This document shows positions 1-8,250 of a DNA stretch of 64,000 nucleotides, one piece after another. The DNA is from Rhizobium sophoriradicis. GTDB lineage: Bacteria > Pseudomonadota > Alphaproteobacteria > Rhizobiales > Rhizobiaceae. The stretch spans positions 176,839-240,838 of the forward strand of contig NZ_RQIH01000012.1 of assembly GCF_003939025.1 (NCBI RefSeq). The letters run 5' to 3'. Position 1 is the stretch's first letter; every line of letters begins with the position of its first letter. A program made the position numbers and the translations under genes. The notes beneath the pieces are model-generated. The model did no database searches and had not been told where the DNA came from. It saw only the letters and a program-made list of their open reading frames with translations.

Positions 1-302
1 TCATGGGCGGCTGGCCGCTGTTCGGCGCCCCGCAGCCCTATCGCGACCTGTTCAAGCCGATGGCTGACAAGATCGCCAAGAACGAGTTCGTCATCGGCGC
101 CGCTGACACGATCGGCGAGGAAGTGGCGATCGCCAAGGAAGGCCTGGTGACCGCGCTGGTCGGCCAGCGGCCGTTCGAAATGGGCTACAAGGCGCCGACG
201 GTGATGATGGACCTGATCGCCGGCAAGCCGGTCGAGGATCCTGTCTTCACCGGACTTGACGAATGCACAAAGGACACGGTCGACACCTGCATTCAGAAGT
301 GA
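1..302 (+). CDS. Sugar ABC transporter substrate-binding protein, C-terminal part (5' end outside window)
   Basis: The reading frame is open from the window edge and stops with TGA at 300-302, so only the last 100 or so residues are visible. They read like the C-terminal lobe of a periplasmic binding protein of the ribose/sugar type (peripla_BP_1/4 family): 'GAADTIGEEVAIAKEGLVTALVGQRPFEMGYKA' pattern followed by a final Cys pair (ECTKDTVDTC) that could form a disulfide. Such proteins capture a sugar in the periplasm and deliver it to an ABC permease. The transporter partners would lie to the left. The exact sugar cannot be told from this fragment. Confidence 0.75.
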   Translation, partial: MGGWPLFGAPQPYRDLFKPMADKIAKNEFVIGAADTIGEEVAIAKEGLVTALVGQRPFEMGYKAPTVMMDLIAGKPVEDPVFTGLDECTKDTVDTCIQK

Positions 303-324
303 TGCCGGTTAGCGTCAACCGCTG

Positions 325-465
325 CCCTTACCCTAACCCTCTCCCCGTTCTGACGGGGAGAGGGAACGTGCCCTGCGCGGAGTGGGTGGGAACCGAGAGG
401 GCGCGGATATCCCCTTGGCCCCGTTTACGGGAGAAGGTGCCGGCAGGCGGATGCGGGGCTGCGGC
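325..465. repeat. REP-like intergenic palindromic element
   Basis: Contains a perfect 11-bp inverted repeat, CCCTCTCCCCG at 337-347 and CGGGGAGAGGG at 354-364, with a 6-nt loop. It is followed by a second part, with CCCCGTTTACGGGAG and GGTGCCGGCAGGCGG around 420-448. Sequences of this make-up recur between genes in many rhizobia and other proteobacteria (from memory, not searched). It lies between two convergent genes and may also act as a transcription terminator. Confidence 0.6.
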
Positions 466-490
466 GAGCTCTGCGCGGGCACCCCGGACA

Positions 491-1360
491 TCACGCTTGC
501 GCAAAGATCCAATCGGAAAAGGCGCGCATGGCTGACGTGACCGGCCGTGACTGCAGCCGCGTCAGCCAGTAGCTCCCGAGCGAGATTGCGGTGGCGAAAG
601 GCTGCACGATCGCACCCGAGCAGAGGTGCCGTGAAAACATCATTGGCGGCGCCAGCGCCACGCCAAGCCCCTGGAGCGCGGCCTCCATCATGCCGACCGA
701 GGAATCGAAGACGATGCCGGCATTGACCTGGGCGGTCGGCGGCACGCCGGCGGCGGCAAACCAGGTGCTCCATTCATCCGTGCGGTAGCTGCGCAGCAAA
801 GTTGCGCCGGCAAGGTCTGCCGGCGACCGCAGATCCTCTGCCAGTGTGGGGATGCAGAGCGCCGAGAGCGGCGCCTCGAACAGGCGTTGCGCCTCGGTGC
901 CGTGCCACGAGCCGCTGCCGAAGCGGATGGCAAAATCCAAGCCCTCAGCGGCGGGATCGACGCGGTTGTTGTTGGTCGAAACCCGAACATCGATGAAGGG
1001 ATGTCGGCGCTGGAAATCCGCAAGCCGCGGCAGCAACCAGCCGACGGCGAAGGTGCCGACGACGCCGAGGAACAAGAGCTCGCGCACCTGCCCGGCCTCG
1101 ATCCGGTCGAGCGTCGTCGCCATCTGGTCGAAGGAGGCGGTCACCGTCGGCAGCAGCGCTTCGCCCTCCGCGGTGATCTTCAAGCCGCGGGGCAGGCGCT
1201 GGAACAGCGCCACGCCCAACCGCCTCTCCAAGCCCTTGACCTGCTGGCTGACGGCCGCCTGGGTGACGCAGAGCTCGATTGCGGCGCGGGTGAAACTCAG
1301 ATGCCGTGCCGAGGCTTCGAAGGCCCTGAGGCCGTTCAGCGGGAGGAATGGGCGAACCAT
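491..1360 (-). CDS. ampR: AmpR-type LysR regulator of the adjacent class C beta-lactamase
   Basis: LysR-family activator/repressor that would control the divergent ampC gene in response to cell-wall recycling muropeptides. It has an N-terminal winged helix (about residues 5-64, 'LNGLRAFEASARHLSFTRAA', then 'VTQAAVSQQVKGLERRLG') and an effector domain with AmpR hallmarks such as 'VVGTFAVGWLLPRL', 'NNNRVDPAAEGLDFAIRFG', 'DEWSTWF' and 'LGSYWLTRLQSRP'. The product is 289 aa, the usual family length. The ATG at 1360 is chosen because MVRPFLPLNGL aligns with known AmpR N-termini; an upstream in-frame TTG at 1375 is less likely. A candidate operator lies at 1387-1405. Confidence 0.88.
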   Translation of the reverse strand: MVRPFLPLNGLRAFEASARHLSFTRAAIELCVTQAAVSQQVKGLERRLGVALFQRLPRGLKITAEGEALLPTVTASFDQMATTLDRIEAGQVRELLFLGVVGTFAVGWLLPRLADFQRRHPFIDVRVSTNNNRVDPAAEGLDFAIRFGSGSWHGTEAQRLFEAPLSALCIPTLAEDLRSPADLAGATLLRSYRTDEWSTWFAAAGVPPTAQVNAGIVFDSSVGMMEAALQGLGVALAPPMMFSRHLCSGAIVQPFATAISLGSYWLTRLQSRPVTSAMRAFSDWIFAQA

Positions 1361-1386
1361 TGGATTGTCTATCAAGCCCTAGAAAT

Positions 1387-1405
1387 TCTTGCAGCTGCTG
1401 CGAGA
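1387..1405. promoter_or_regulatory. Candidate AmpR operator between ampR and ampC
   Basis: A 19-bp inverted repeat, TCTTGCAGC-T-GCTGCGAGA, matching at 8 of 9 positions, with the T...A flanks expected of a LysR-type site. It lies 27 bp upstream of the ampR start and about 90 bp upstream of ampC. The GCAGC/GCTGC core resembles the published AmpR-binding region of enterobacteria. The assignment as AmpR site is inference. Confidence 0.45.
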
Positions 1406-1493
1406 TATCATCGTTTGTCGTTGGAAAACAGCGCCGCTAGACGCCTATTCGGGCGCGTTTGCGCTCGCATGCGACCCCCTGGCGATTTGGAGG

Positions 1494-2654
1494 ATGACTG
1501 TGAGAAACCTTGGCATAAAAATTTGCTCGGCCGCTGTGATCTCGGTATGCGGCTGCGGAGGCGGCTTTGCAGCCGACGAGGCTGATGTGAGAGCGATCGC
1601 GGATGCGGCGATCAAGCCGATCATGGAAAAATACGCCATCCCCGGAGTGGCCGTCGGCATCACCGTCGATGGCCAGGATCTCGTCTTCACCTATGGCGTC
1701 GAATCGAAGGAGACGGATAGACCGGTGGCGCCGACCACGCTCTTCGAACTCGGCTCAATCAGCAAGACCTTCACCGCGACGCTCGCCTCCTACGCCGAAG
1801 CGACGGGAGACCTCTCTTTGTCCGACCCGGTGGCCAAACATCTTCCCGCCATGCAGGGAAGACCGTTCGGCGATATCGCCCTGATCGATCTCGCCACCCA
1901 TACGGCCGGCGGCTTTCCGCTGCAGGTGCCCGACGAGATCAAAAGCGAAGGCGAGCTGATGGAGTTTCTGGCCGCCTGGCGCCCCTCCTACCCGGCGGGA
2001 ACCCAGCGCAGCTACGCCAATCCGAGCATCGGCATGCTCGGCTTCATCACCGCAAAAGCCATGCGTGGCGATTTCGCCGATCTGATGGAGAGCCGGCTGT
2101 TTCCCGCGCTGGGATTGACCAGCACCTATCTGACAGTGCCGAAGTCGCGGCAGGGCGATTACGCCCAGGGCTATAAGCGTAGCGGCGAGCCGGCCCGGCT
2201 GACGCCGGGGCTGCTGTCTGCCGAAGCCTATGGCGTACGGTCGACCGCCGGCGACATGATCCGCTTCGTCGGCGCCAATATCGGCCTGGCCAAGCTCGAC
2301 GGGAAACTGCAGCAGGCGATCGACAAGACCCACACCGGCTATTTCAGCGTCGGGGCGATGACCCAGGATCTGATCTGGGAGCAATATGCCTATCCCGCCA
2401 CCCTGCAGAGCCTGATCGAGGGCAATTCAGCGGCGATGCTGAAGACCATCCCTGTCGCTGCGCTGCAACCGCCGATGAAACCGCGTGGCGATGTTTGGAT
2501 CAACAAGACCGGCTCGACCAACGGCTTCGGCGCCTATGTCGCCTTCATCCCCAGCGAGCGGCTCGGTATCGTTATCCTGGCCAACAAAAACTATCCCAAT
2601 GAGGACCGGGTTGCCGCGGCCTATCGGGTATTGACGGCGCTTGCGGCCGATTGA
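1494..2654 (+). CDS. ampC: Class C (AmpC-type) serine beta-lactamase
   Basis: Secreted serine hydrolase that opens beta-lactam rings in the periplasm. All three class C motifs are visible: S-x-x-K (SISK, about residue 88), Y-A-N (in RSYANPSIG, about residue 180) and K-T-G (NKTGSTNGFG). A signal peptide precedes them (KICSAAVISVCGCGGGFA, likely cut before ADEADV). The length of 386 aa is normal. ATG 1494 is used, but the GGAGG at 1489-1493 touches it directly; a GTG at 1500 has better spacing (6 nt) and may be the true start. It is divergent from ampR, the usual inducible arrangement. Other serine hydrolases share the fold, but the AmpR neighbour supports AmpC. Confidence 0.88.
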   Translation: MTVRNLGIKICSAAVISVCGCGGGFAADEADVRAIADAAIKPIMEKYAIPGVAVGITVDGQDLVFTYGVESKETDRPVAPTTLFELGSISKTFTATLASYAEATGDLSLSDPVAKHLPAMQGRPFGDIALIDLATHTAGGFPLQVPDEIKSEGELMEFLAAWRPSYPAGTQRSYANPSIGMLGFITAKAMRGDFADLMESRLFPALGLTSTYLTVPKSRQGDYAQGYKRSGEPARLTPGLLSAEAYGVRSTAGDMIRFVGANIGLAKLDGKLQQAIDKTHTGYFSVGAMTQDLIWEQYAYPATLQSLIEGNSAAMLKTIPVAALQPPMKPRGDVWINKTGSTNGFGAYVAFIPSERLGIVILANKNYPNEDRVAAAYRVLTALAAD

Positions 2655-3039
2655 CCGAAAACAGCGTCACGGACGCGGGAGCAGGCTGGCTGCCGGATCC
2701 TGCGTCCATTCGAACCGATCCGCTATCCGATTGAGGGTCGGACTTTAGCCCGATGCGCGCCTTCGACGGTGTGATAGAGATTTGCCGTGAAGAATATGCT
2801 GCGGTGCAACAGGGCCATAATCTCGCCAAATACACTGCGAAAATCGAGGGGCGGCAACACGTATATACCCAGGGTCGCTGCCCTGTCTCCCAACAGGGAT
2901 AATACTACCCAGGGTAATGGGAATTAACAATTAAGATTAATAGGCGAGTATTTTTTTAGAATTCTTCGAGGTAATTGCCAGTTCTTGAAGGTGATGCTAA
3001 TGAATACTCACCTTTTCTTAAGTCAAGAGGCCCAATCCA
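2655..3039. other. Intergenic region holding the promoter of the 3.0-12.2 kb operon
   Basis: No convincing gene. The first 200 bases are G+C-rich without features I recognise. The last 100 or so become AT-rich (e.g. TTAACAATTAAGATTAATAG near 2925-2944) and lead into the epimerase gene. The symmetric elements at 2867-2915 are listed separately. Confidence 0.6.
2867..2915. promoter_or_regulatory. Symmetric operator-like cluster upstream of the glycan operon
   Basis: Two identical copies of the near-palindrome ACCCAGGGT lie at 2867-2875 and 2907-2915, exactly 40 bp apart. Between them is a perfect inverted repeat CCCTGT-N6-ACAGGG (2881-2898). Both ACCCAGGGT copies are preceded by TA or CT plus A. 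The arrangement suggests binding of a dimeric or tetrameric regulator; the protein is unknown. Confidence 0.4.
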
Positions 3040-3993
3040 GTGAAAAACGTATTGATATCTGGCGGAGCAGGGTTCATCGGTTCGCATCTATGCGATCGGC
3101 TTTTGCTTCGAAATGACGTTCAGAAGCTCGTCGTTGTTGATAATCTCTGGACAGGACTTTTCGAGAATATTTCGCACATCAGGGATCCCCGCTTTCACTT
3201 CGTGAAATCGGACGTCGAGACGCTGCAGACCTCGGAGAAATTCGACGAGATCTACCATCTCGCCTCGCCGGCCTCGCCGCCCTGGTACATGAAGGAACCG
3301 AAGCGGACGATTTCGGCGAACCTGCTCGGCGCCTTCCGGCTTCTCGACCTTTTGAAGAAGGGCGGGCGTTTCGGTTACACCTCCTCCTCGGAAATCTACG
3401 GAGACCCTCTGGTGTCGCCGCAGCCGGAATCCTACAAGGGTCAGGTCGACTGTACCGGGCCGCGCTCGTCCTATGACGAGAGCAAGAGATGCACGGAAGC
3501 GCTGCTGTTCGAGATGCAGCGCACCAAGGGGCTGAACGTCAAGGTCATCCGCCCCTTCAATATTTATGGTCCCCGCACCCGGCCCGACGACGGCCGCGCC
3601 GTCTCCAACTTCGTCACCCAGGCGCTTTCGGGCCGCCCGATCACCGTGTTCGGCGACGGCAAGCAGTCGCGCAGCTGGGGCTATGTCGATGACATCGTCG
3701 ACGGTTTCGCCCGTTATTTCTGGATCAACGAAACCGACTACAAGGGGCCGCTGAATATCGGCAACGACCGCGAGATTACCGTTCTCGAAGTCGCGAAATA
3801 TGTTTCCAAGCTGGTCGGCGGCGTGCCGATCGTCTTCGAGCCATCGCCGCCGCAGGATCCCACCAACAGGCGGCCGGACCTGACGAGAGCCTACGCCGTC
3901 ATGCCCGAGTGGTCCTGCAAGGTCAGCTACGAACAGGGCGTGGCGATGACGCTCGACTGGTTCAGAGAAAAGATAAAAGTGGGGGCGGCGTAA
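3040..3993 (+). CDS. UDP-glucuronate decarboxylase (UDP-xylose synthase)-like NAD-dependent epimerase/dehydratase
   Basis: Extended short-chain dehydrogenase of 317 aa. The Rossmann motif GGAGFIGSH is at residues 8-16 and the catalytic Y-x3-K is in SSYDESKR. Several stretches match UDP-xylose synthases: YHLASPASPPWY, TSSSEIYGDP, GPRSSYDESKR, RPFNIYGPR and FGDGKQSRSWGYVDD. UXS enzymes decarboxylate UDP-glucuronate to UDP-xylose in the cytoplasm, and the glucuronate donor can be made by the dehydrogenase at 52.9 kb. It is the first gene of a run that continues to 12.2 kb. A different NDP-sugar epimerase or dehydratase activity cannot be ruled out. Confidence 0.78.
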   Translation: MKNVLISGGAGFIGSHLCDRLLLRNDVQKLVVVDNLWTGLFENISHIRDPRFHFVKSDVETLQTSEKFDEIYHLASPASPPWYMKEPKRTISANLLGAFRLLDLLKKGGRFGYTSSSEIYGDPLVSPQPESYKGQVDCTGPRSSYDESKRCTEALLFEMQRTKGLNVKVIRPFNIYGPRTRPDDGRAVSNFVTQALSGRPITVFGDGKQSRSWGYVDDIVDGFARYFWINETDYKGPLNIGNDREITVLEVAKYVSKLVGGVPIVFEPSPPQDPTNRRPDLTRAYAVMPEWSCKVSYEQGVAMTLDWFREKIKVGAA

Positions 3994-4078
3994 TAGCCAC
4001 CCGGATTTCAAGCCCCTTCCCGCATTCCGGGCGCGGCTTTGCGCCGGCCTGTGCTCGTGATGCGTTGAGAGAGTAACG

Positions 4079-5257
4079 ATGCAGGAAATCATTCCGTCCG
4101 ATCTGGCGACTGTCAATTTTCCCGTACCGATTCACTATCTCGATCTCGCCTCGCATCAGCCGGATGCCGACGCGGCGCCGATCTCGGCCGGGCTCGTGGT
4201 TTTTCTCGCCGACGGCCTGCCCGTCGGACAGGCCTATGTCGACAGGCCCGAGGCCGCGGCCGAGCTTGCCGGGCGTGTCGTGCGGCCGGATACGCTCGCG
4301 CATGCGCGTCAGGTCGCGCAGACGGCTCTTCAAAATCGCGACGTCAGCATTCTGATCTGCACCAAGGACCGGCCGGAAGAGCTGCGCCGGTGCCTCGCCT
4401 CGATCCCCGAGCAGTCGCTGACGCCGGCCGAGATCATCGTGGTCGACAATGCCTCTTCAGGCGACGCGACCCGCCGGGTGGTTGAAGAAGCAGGCGCCAC
4501 CTATGTGCGCGAAGACCGGGTCGGGCTGGATTTTGCCCGCAATGCCGCCATCCGCGCGGCGAAAACCGAATTCGTCGCCTTTACCGATGACGACGTCGTT
4601 CTCCACCAGCGATGGCTGGAGAACCTGATGAAGGCGTTCGACCGGCCGGAAATCGGCTGCGTCACCGGGCTGATCCTGCCCGGAGAACTCGCAACGCCGG
4701 CGCAGTTCATCTTCGAAAAACACTGGGGTTTCGGCCGCGGTTACATCAGGCAGGATTTCGGCCGGGATTTCTACGACAGTCACAGGCGATACGGCGCGCC
4801 GGTCTGGACGATCGGCGCCGGCGCGAGCCAGGCTTTCCGCCGCAATGTGTTCGACGAGATCGGCCTGTTCGACGTCCGCCTCGATATGGGGGCGGCCGGC
4901 TGTTCGGGCGACTCCGAATATTGGAACCGGCTGCTGCATCACGGCCATGTCTGCCGCTACGAGCCGACCGCGGTTTCCTGGCACTTTCATCGTAAGGATA
5001 TGCAGGGGCTGGCCAGGCAGATCCGGCAATATATGAGCGGCCATATCGCCGCGCTGCTGGTGCAGTATCAGAACACCGGCAACGGCGGCAACCTTCGGCG
5101 CATCCTCATCTCCTTCCCGAAATACTTCGCCGGCAGGTTGCGCAAACGCCTGCGCAAGGGTGCCACCTCGCATGATTTCTTCCTGAAGCAGGAGATGCTC
5201 GGCAGCGTCAGCGGCGCGCTCTACGTCCTGCGCCGCTGGAAGATGCGCACATGGTGA
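4079..5257 (+). CDS. Family 2 glycosyltransferase with N-terminal extension
   Basis: 392 aa. A GT-A (GT2) domain begins at about residue 91 (VSILICTKDRPEELRRCL) and shows the nucleotide-sugar Asp (VVDNASSGD), the metal-binding FTDDDVVL and a catalytic-region acid (GCSGDSEYWNRL). The first 85 or so residues form an extension I do not recognise. No membrane segments are evident, so it probably acts at the cytoplasmic face of the inner membrane. The stop overlaps the next start by 7 bases, implying translational coupling. Donor and acceptor cannot be predicted. Confidence 0.82.
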   Translation: MQEIIPSDLATVNFPVPIHYLDLASHQPDADAAPISAGLVVFLADGLPVGQAYVDRPEAAAELAGRVVRPDTLAHARQVAQTALQNRDVSILICTKDRPEELRRCLASIPEQSLTPAEIIVVDNASSGDATRRVVEEAGATYVREDRVGLDFARNAAIRAAKTEFVAFTDDDVVLHQRWLENLMKAFDRPEIGCVTGLILPGELATPAQFIFEKHWGFGRGYIRQDFGRDFYDSHRRYGAPVWTIGAGASQAFRRNVFDEIGLFDVRLDMGAAGCSGDSEYWNRLLHHGHVCRYEPTAVSWHFHRKDMQGLARQIRQYMSGHIAALLVQYQNTGNGGNLRRILISFPKYFAGRLRKRLRKGATSHDFFLKQEMLGSVSGALYVLRRWKMRTW

Positions 5258-8250
5258 CAGTTGTGGCGCCCGAAATTTCCTTCCTCATTCCTGCTTATAA
5301 CGCCGAGGACACGCTTGCCGAAGCGCTGGCCAGCCTGCAGCGGCAGACGAAATCGAACTGGCAGGCGGTGGTGGTCGACGACGGTTCGAGCGATCGCACC
5401 TGGGAGCTGCTCGAGGTAATTGCCGCAGCCGACAGCCGCATTGTCGCCGCCCGCCAGGCCAATGCCGGCGCCGCGGCGGCCAGAAACCATGCCGCCCGCC
5501 TGGCCGCAGCCCCCCTGCTCTGCATGCTCGATGCCGACGACTGGCTGGATCCGGCCTTCATCGAAACCATGCTGCCGCTGGCGGAGGATAGATCGCCACT
5601 CGCCATTGCCTATTGCTCCTACCGCCGGGTCGCCCCGGACGGCCGGCTGATGCCGGTGGAACAGGCGCCGGTGCTCGCCGGCGATGCCGCCAGGCGCGAA
5701 TTCTCGTCCTTCTGTGCGCTCGCCATTCATACGGTGGTCTTTCCCAAAAGCCTCTTCGAGCGGGTCGGCGGCATGGATGAGCGCCTGCAGACCTGCGAGG
5801 AATGGGATCTCTGGCTGCGCATGGCCTTTGCAGGCGCAGAATTTCGCCGTGTCGACGCCTGCCTGGCCTTCTATCGCATGAAGCCGGGCTCGCTTTCCGG
5901 CGATCCGGTGAAACTGGTGCGTGACGCCATTTGCGTGACGACGAAGGCCGAGGCGCTGCGCCTGCAGCACGGCTTGCCGGCCGAGGGGCCGGAGACCGGC
6001 TGGATCACGCCGGCCGTCAGCCGATTGCGCATGCTCGTCTGGGTCGTCGCGGCCAAGCACGATCCGAACCTGGATATAGCGGCCCTCGCCGCACTGCTGC
6101 CGGACATCCCGGATGCCGCAGGCTATGAAAGCTTTTTTGCCGGCGTGATCCTGCACGGCCTGCAGACCGGCCTCCTCCCCGACCGGGCAGACGATCTCAT
6201 CGATGCGCCCGAGCAATGGTGGCCGACTTTCCATCTGCTCGTCCAACTGATCCAGCGGCATTCCCTCCCCGGCACCGGCCGCAAGATCCTCGAAGCCGCC
6301 GCCTGGCAGTTATCCGCCGGCAACCTGCGGCGATCCTTCACGCTCGGCACGATCCAGGTGGTGAGCGTCGAACTCGGCGCGCTTTCCAGGGTCGCCAGGG
6401 CCGAACAGGCCGATACGCTGATCATGCACGGCTTTTCCGGCGACGAGCATGTCGGCACCTTCGTCGGGCCGCTCTGGGGCGATCTGTCGATCCGGGCGCA
6501 GATCCGGCTGATCCTGCAGGAGATGCAAGCCGGAGAACATCTCGAGCGGCAGCCCGCCCTTGCTTATGCCGCCGCCTGGACAAGGGAGGCGCTGCGCGGC
6601 TACCGAGCCTTCGGCGGCCTCATCATCCGCAGCGGCCGGCGGCGCGGGCGGCTCGAACGGCTGCTGGCGCGGACCGGCCGCAATGCCGTCCTGGCCCGGG
6701 CGCCGGGCGACGGACAGGATAATGACGCCCGCCTGTCCAATATCCTGCGCGATCTCGAAGGCGACCTGCCGCCGGCGCGACGTGCTGCGGCCGCGGCCCC
6801 GGCGAAGGAAGAGCGGCCTCCCCAGGCTCAGTCGCCAGAAGACTATTGGGAGCAGATTTTCGAACGCCCGGATCCGTGGAATTACCTCTCGGTCTACGAG
6901 CAGGTCAAATATGCGCAGACATTGAGCCTGATCCCGCAGGGGACCGAATCGGCCCTGGAACTTGCCTGCGCCGAGGGGATCTTCACCGAGAAGCTGGCGC
7001 GCGCAGTCGGCCGGGTGACGGCCACGGATATTTCGCAGCGGGCGGTCGACAGGGCGGCAAAGCGTTGCCGCGATCTCTCCAATGTCGAGCTCCGGGTTCT
7101 CGACTTCGTCGGACAAGAGCTTCCACCCGATCAGGATCTCATCCTCTGCTCGGAAGTGCTTTACTACATGAAGGATGAGGAAATGCTTGCCGGTGTCTGC
7201 CGCAAGATGGCGGCAGCGCTAAGACCGGGAGGCTGTCTGATCACCGCCCATGCGCATCTGCGCCAGGACGAGCCCGGACGAACCGGCTTCGATTGGGGCC
7301 ATCCCTTCGGGGTCGGGACGATCAAACGGGTTCTGGCCGAACAGGCCGGGCTTGCCCTCGACGAGACGATCGACACCGAGCTTTATGCCATCCACCGCTT
7401 CCGCAAAGCGGCCGCGGCCGATCCCATCCTGCGGGTCGAGCCGCACGGAACGCCGATGGAAGTCGATGTGGCAAAGCACATCATCTCAGGACCGGCGGGC
7501 GTCGCGCGCGAGGCCGCATGGGCAACCGAGGTGACGACCTCCATCCCCATCCTGATGTATCACCGGATCGCCGAGGACGGCCCGGCCGCGCTGCGGCGCT
7601 TCCGCACGCCGCCGGAAATGTTCCGCAAGCAGATGCAATTCCTGCGGCGGCACGGTTATTACGCCGTGACAGCGCCTACGCTTGTCAATCTTTGGCGCAG
7701 CGGCAAGCCGATCCAGGGCCGGCCGGTCATGCTGACCTTCGACGACGCCTATCTCGATTTCCGCACCAACGCCTTCCCGATCCTGGCCGAGAATGACTTC
7801 AGCGCCGACGTCTTCGTCGTCACCGATAAAGTCGGCGGCCGCTCGGACTGGGACTGTGCCCACGGCGAGCCGGCGCCGCTGATGGCGTGGCCGGATCTGC
7901 AGGAACTGCAAGAGAAAGGCATCAGCTTCGGCTCCCATCTCGCCTCGCACACGCCGGCGACCGCGATGGAGAACGACGCCTTGCTCGCCGAAGCCCTGCG
8001 GTCGCGCCATGCGCTGGAAAGCCGACTGGGCAGCCCCGTGGTTTCCATCGCGCTGCCCTACGGCGCCACCGACTTCAGGGTGCCGGGCATTCTTTCCCTT
8101 GCCGGTTACACGATCGGCCTCACCACACGCGCCGCAACAGCCGGCTTTTCCGACAATGTCTTCGGCCTGCCGCGCCTCGAAGTCCGCGGCGACCGACCGC
8201 TTGAAGCCTTCCCCGCACTGATGGGCCTGCCCGGAGCCATTATCGGATGA
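5251..8250 (+). CDS. Three-domain protein: GT2 glycosyltransferase, NodS-like methyltransferase, NodB-like polysaccharide deacetylase
   Basis: 999 aa. Residues 5-225 are a GT2 domain (SFLIPAYNAEDTL, VVVDDGSSDRTW, MLDADDWLDP). Residues 225-520 show no recognised domain. Residues 527-720 are a SAM methyltransferase of the NodS type (YWEQIFERPDPWNY, ALELACAEGIFTEKLA, CSEVLYYM, RPGGCL). Residues 764-995 are a polysaccharide deacetylase with ILMYHRI, the metal/catalytic LTFDDAY (about 828-834) and the second metal motif SHLASH (about 894-899). Each key motif is present, so all three parts could be active. NodC, NodS and NodB carry out glycosyl transfer, N-methylation and N-deacetylation in Nod factor synthesis; here comparable folds sit in one chain. 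The actual substrate is unknown. The next gene overlaps by 4 bases (ATGA). Confidence 0.85.
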   Translation: MVTVVAPEISFLIPAYNAEDTLAEALASLQRQTKSNWQAVVVDDGSSDRTWELLEVIAAADSRIVAARQANAGAAAARNHAARLAAAPLLCMLDADDWLDPAFIETMLPLAEDRSPLAIAYCSYRRVAPDGRLMPVEQAPVLAGDAARREFSSFCALAIHTVVFPKSLFERVGGMDERLQTCEEWDLWLRMAFAGAEFRRVDACLAFYRMKPGSLSGDPVKLVRDAICVTTKAEALRLQHGLPAEGPETGWITPAVSRLRMLVWVVAAKHDPNLDIAALAALLPDIPDAAGYESFFAGVILHGLQTGLLPDRADDLIDAPEQWWPTFHLLVQLIQRHSLPGTGRKILEAAAWQLSAGNLRRSFTLGTIQVVSVELGALSRVARAEQADTLIMHGFSGDEHVGTFVGPLWGDLSIRAQIRLILQEMQAGEHLERQPALAYAAAWTREALRGYRAFGGLIIRSGRRRGRLERLLARTGRNAVLARAPGDGQDNDARLSNILRDLEGDLPPARRAAAAAPAKEERPPQAQSPEDYWEQIFERPDPWNYLSVYEQVKYAQTLSLIPQGTESALELACAEGIFTEKLARAVGRVTATDISQRAVDRAAKRCRDLSNVELRVLDFVGQELPPDQDLILCSEVLYYMKDEEMLAGVCRKMAAALRPGGCLITAHAHLRQDEPGRTGFDWGHPFGVGTIKRVLAEQAGLALDETIDTELYAIHRFRKAAAADPILRVEPHGTPMEVDVAKHIISGPAGVAREAAWATEVTTSIPILMYHRIAEDGPAALRRFRTPPEMFRKQMQFLRRHGYYAVTAPTLVNLWRSGKPIQGRPVMLTFDDAYLDFRTNAFPILAENDFSADVFVVTDKVGGRSDWDCAHGEPAPLMAWPDLQELQEKGISFGSHLASHTPATAMENDALLAEALRSRHALESRLGSPVVSIALPYGATDFRVPGILSLAGYTIGLTTRAATAGFSDNVFGLPRLEVRGDRPLEAFPALMGLPGAIIG

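Noticed and set aside
5251..8250. Idea that the three-domain protein is part of a true nod gene cluster
   Set aside because: No nodA, nodC-type processive synthase, nodD, nodIJ or nod box was recognised in the window; the resemblance is to domain families only.
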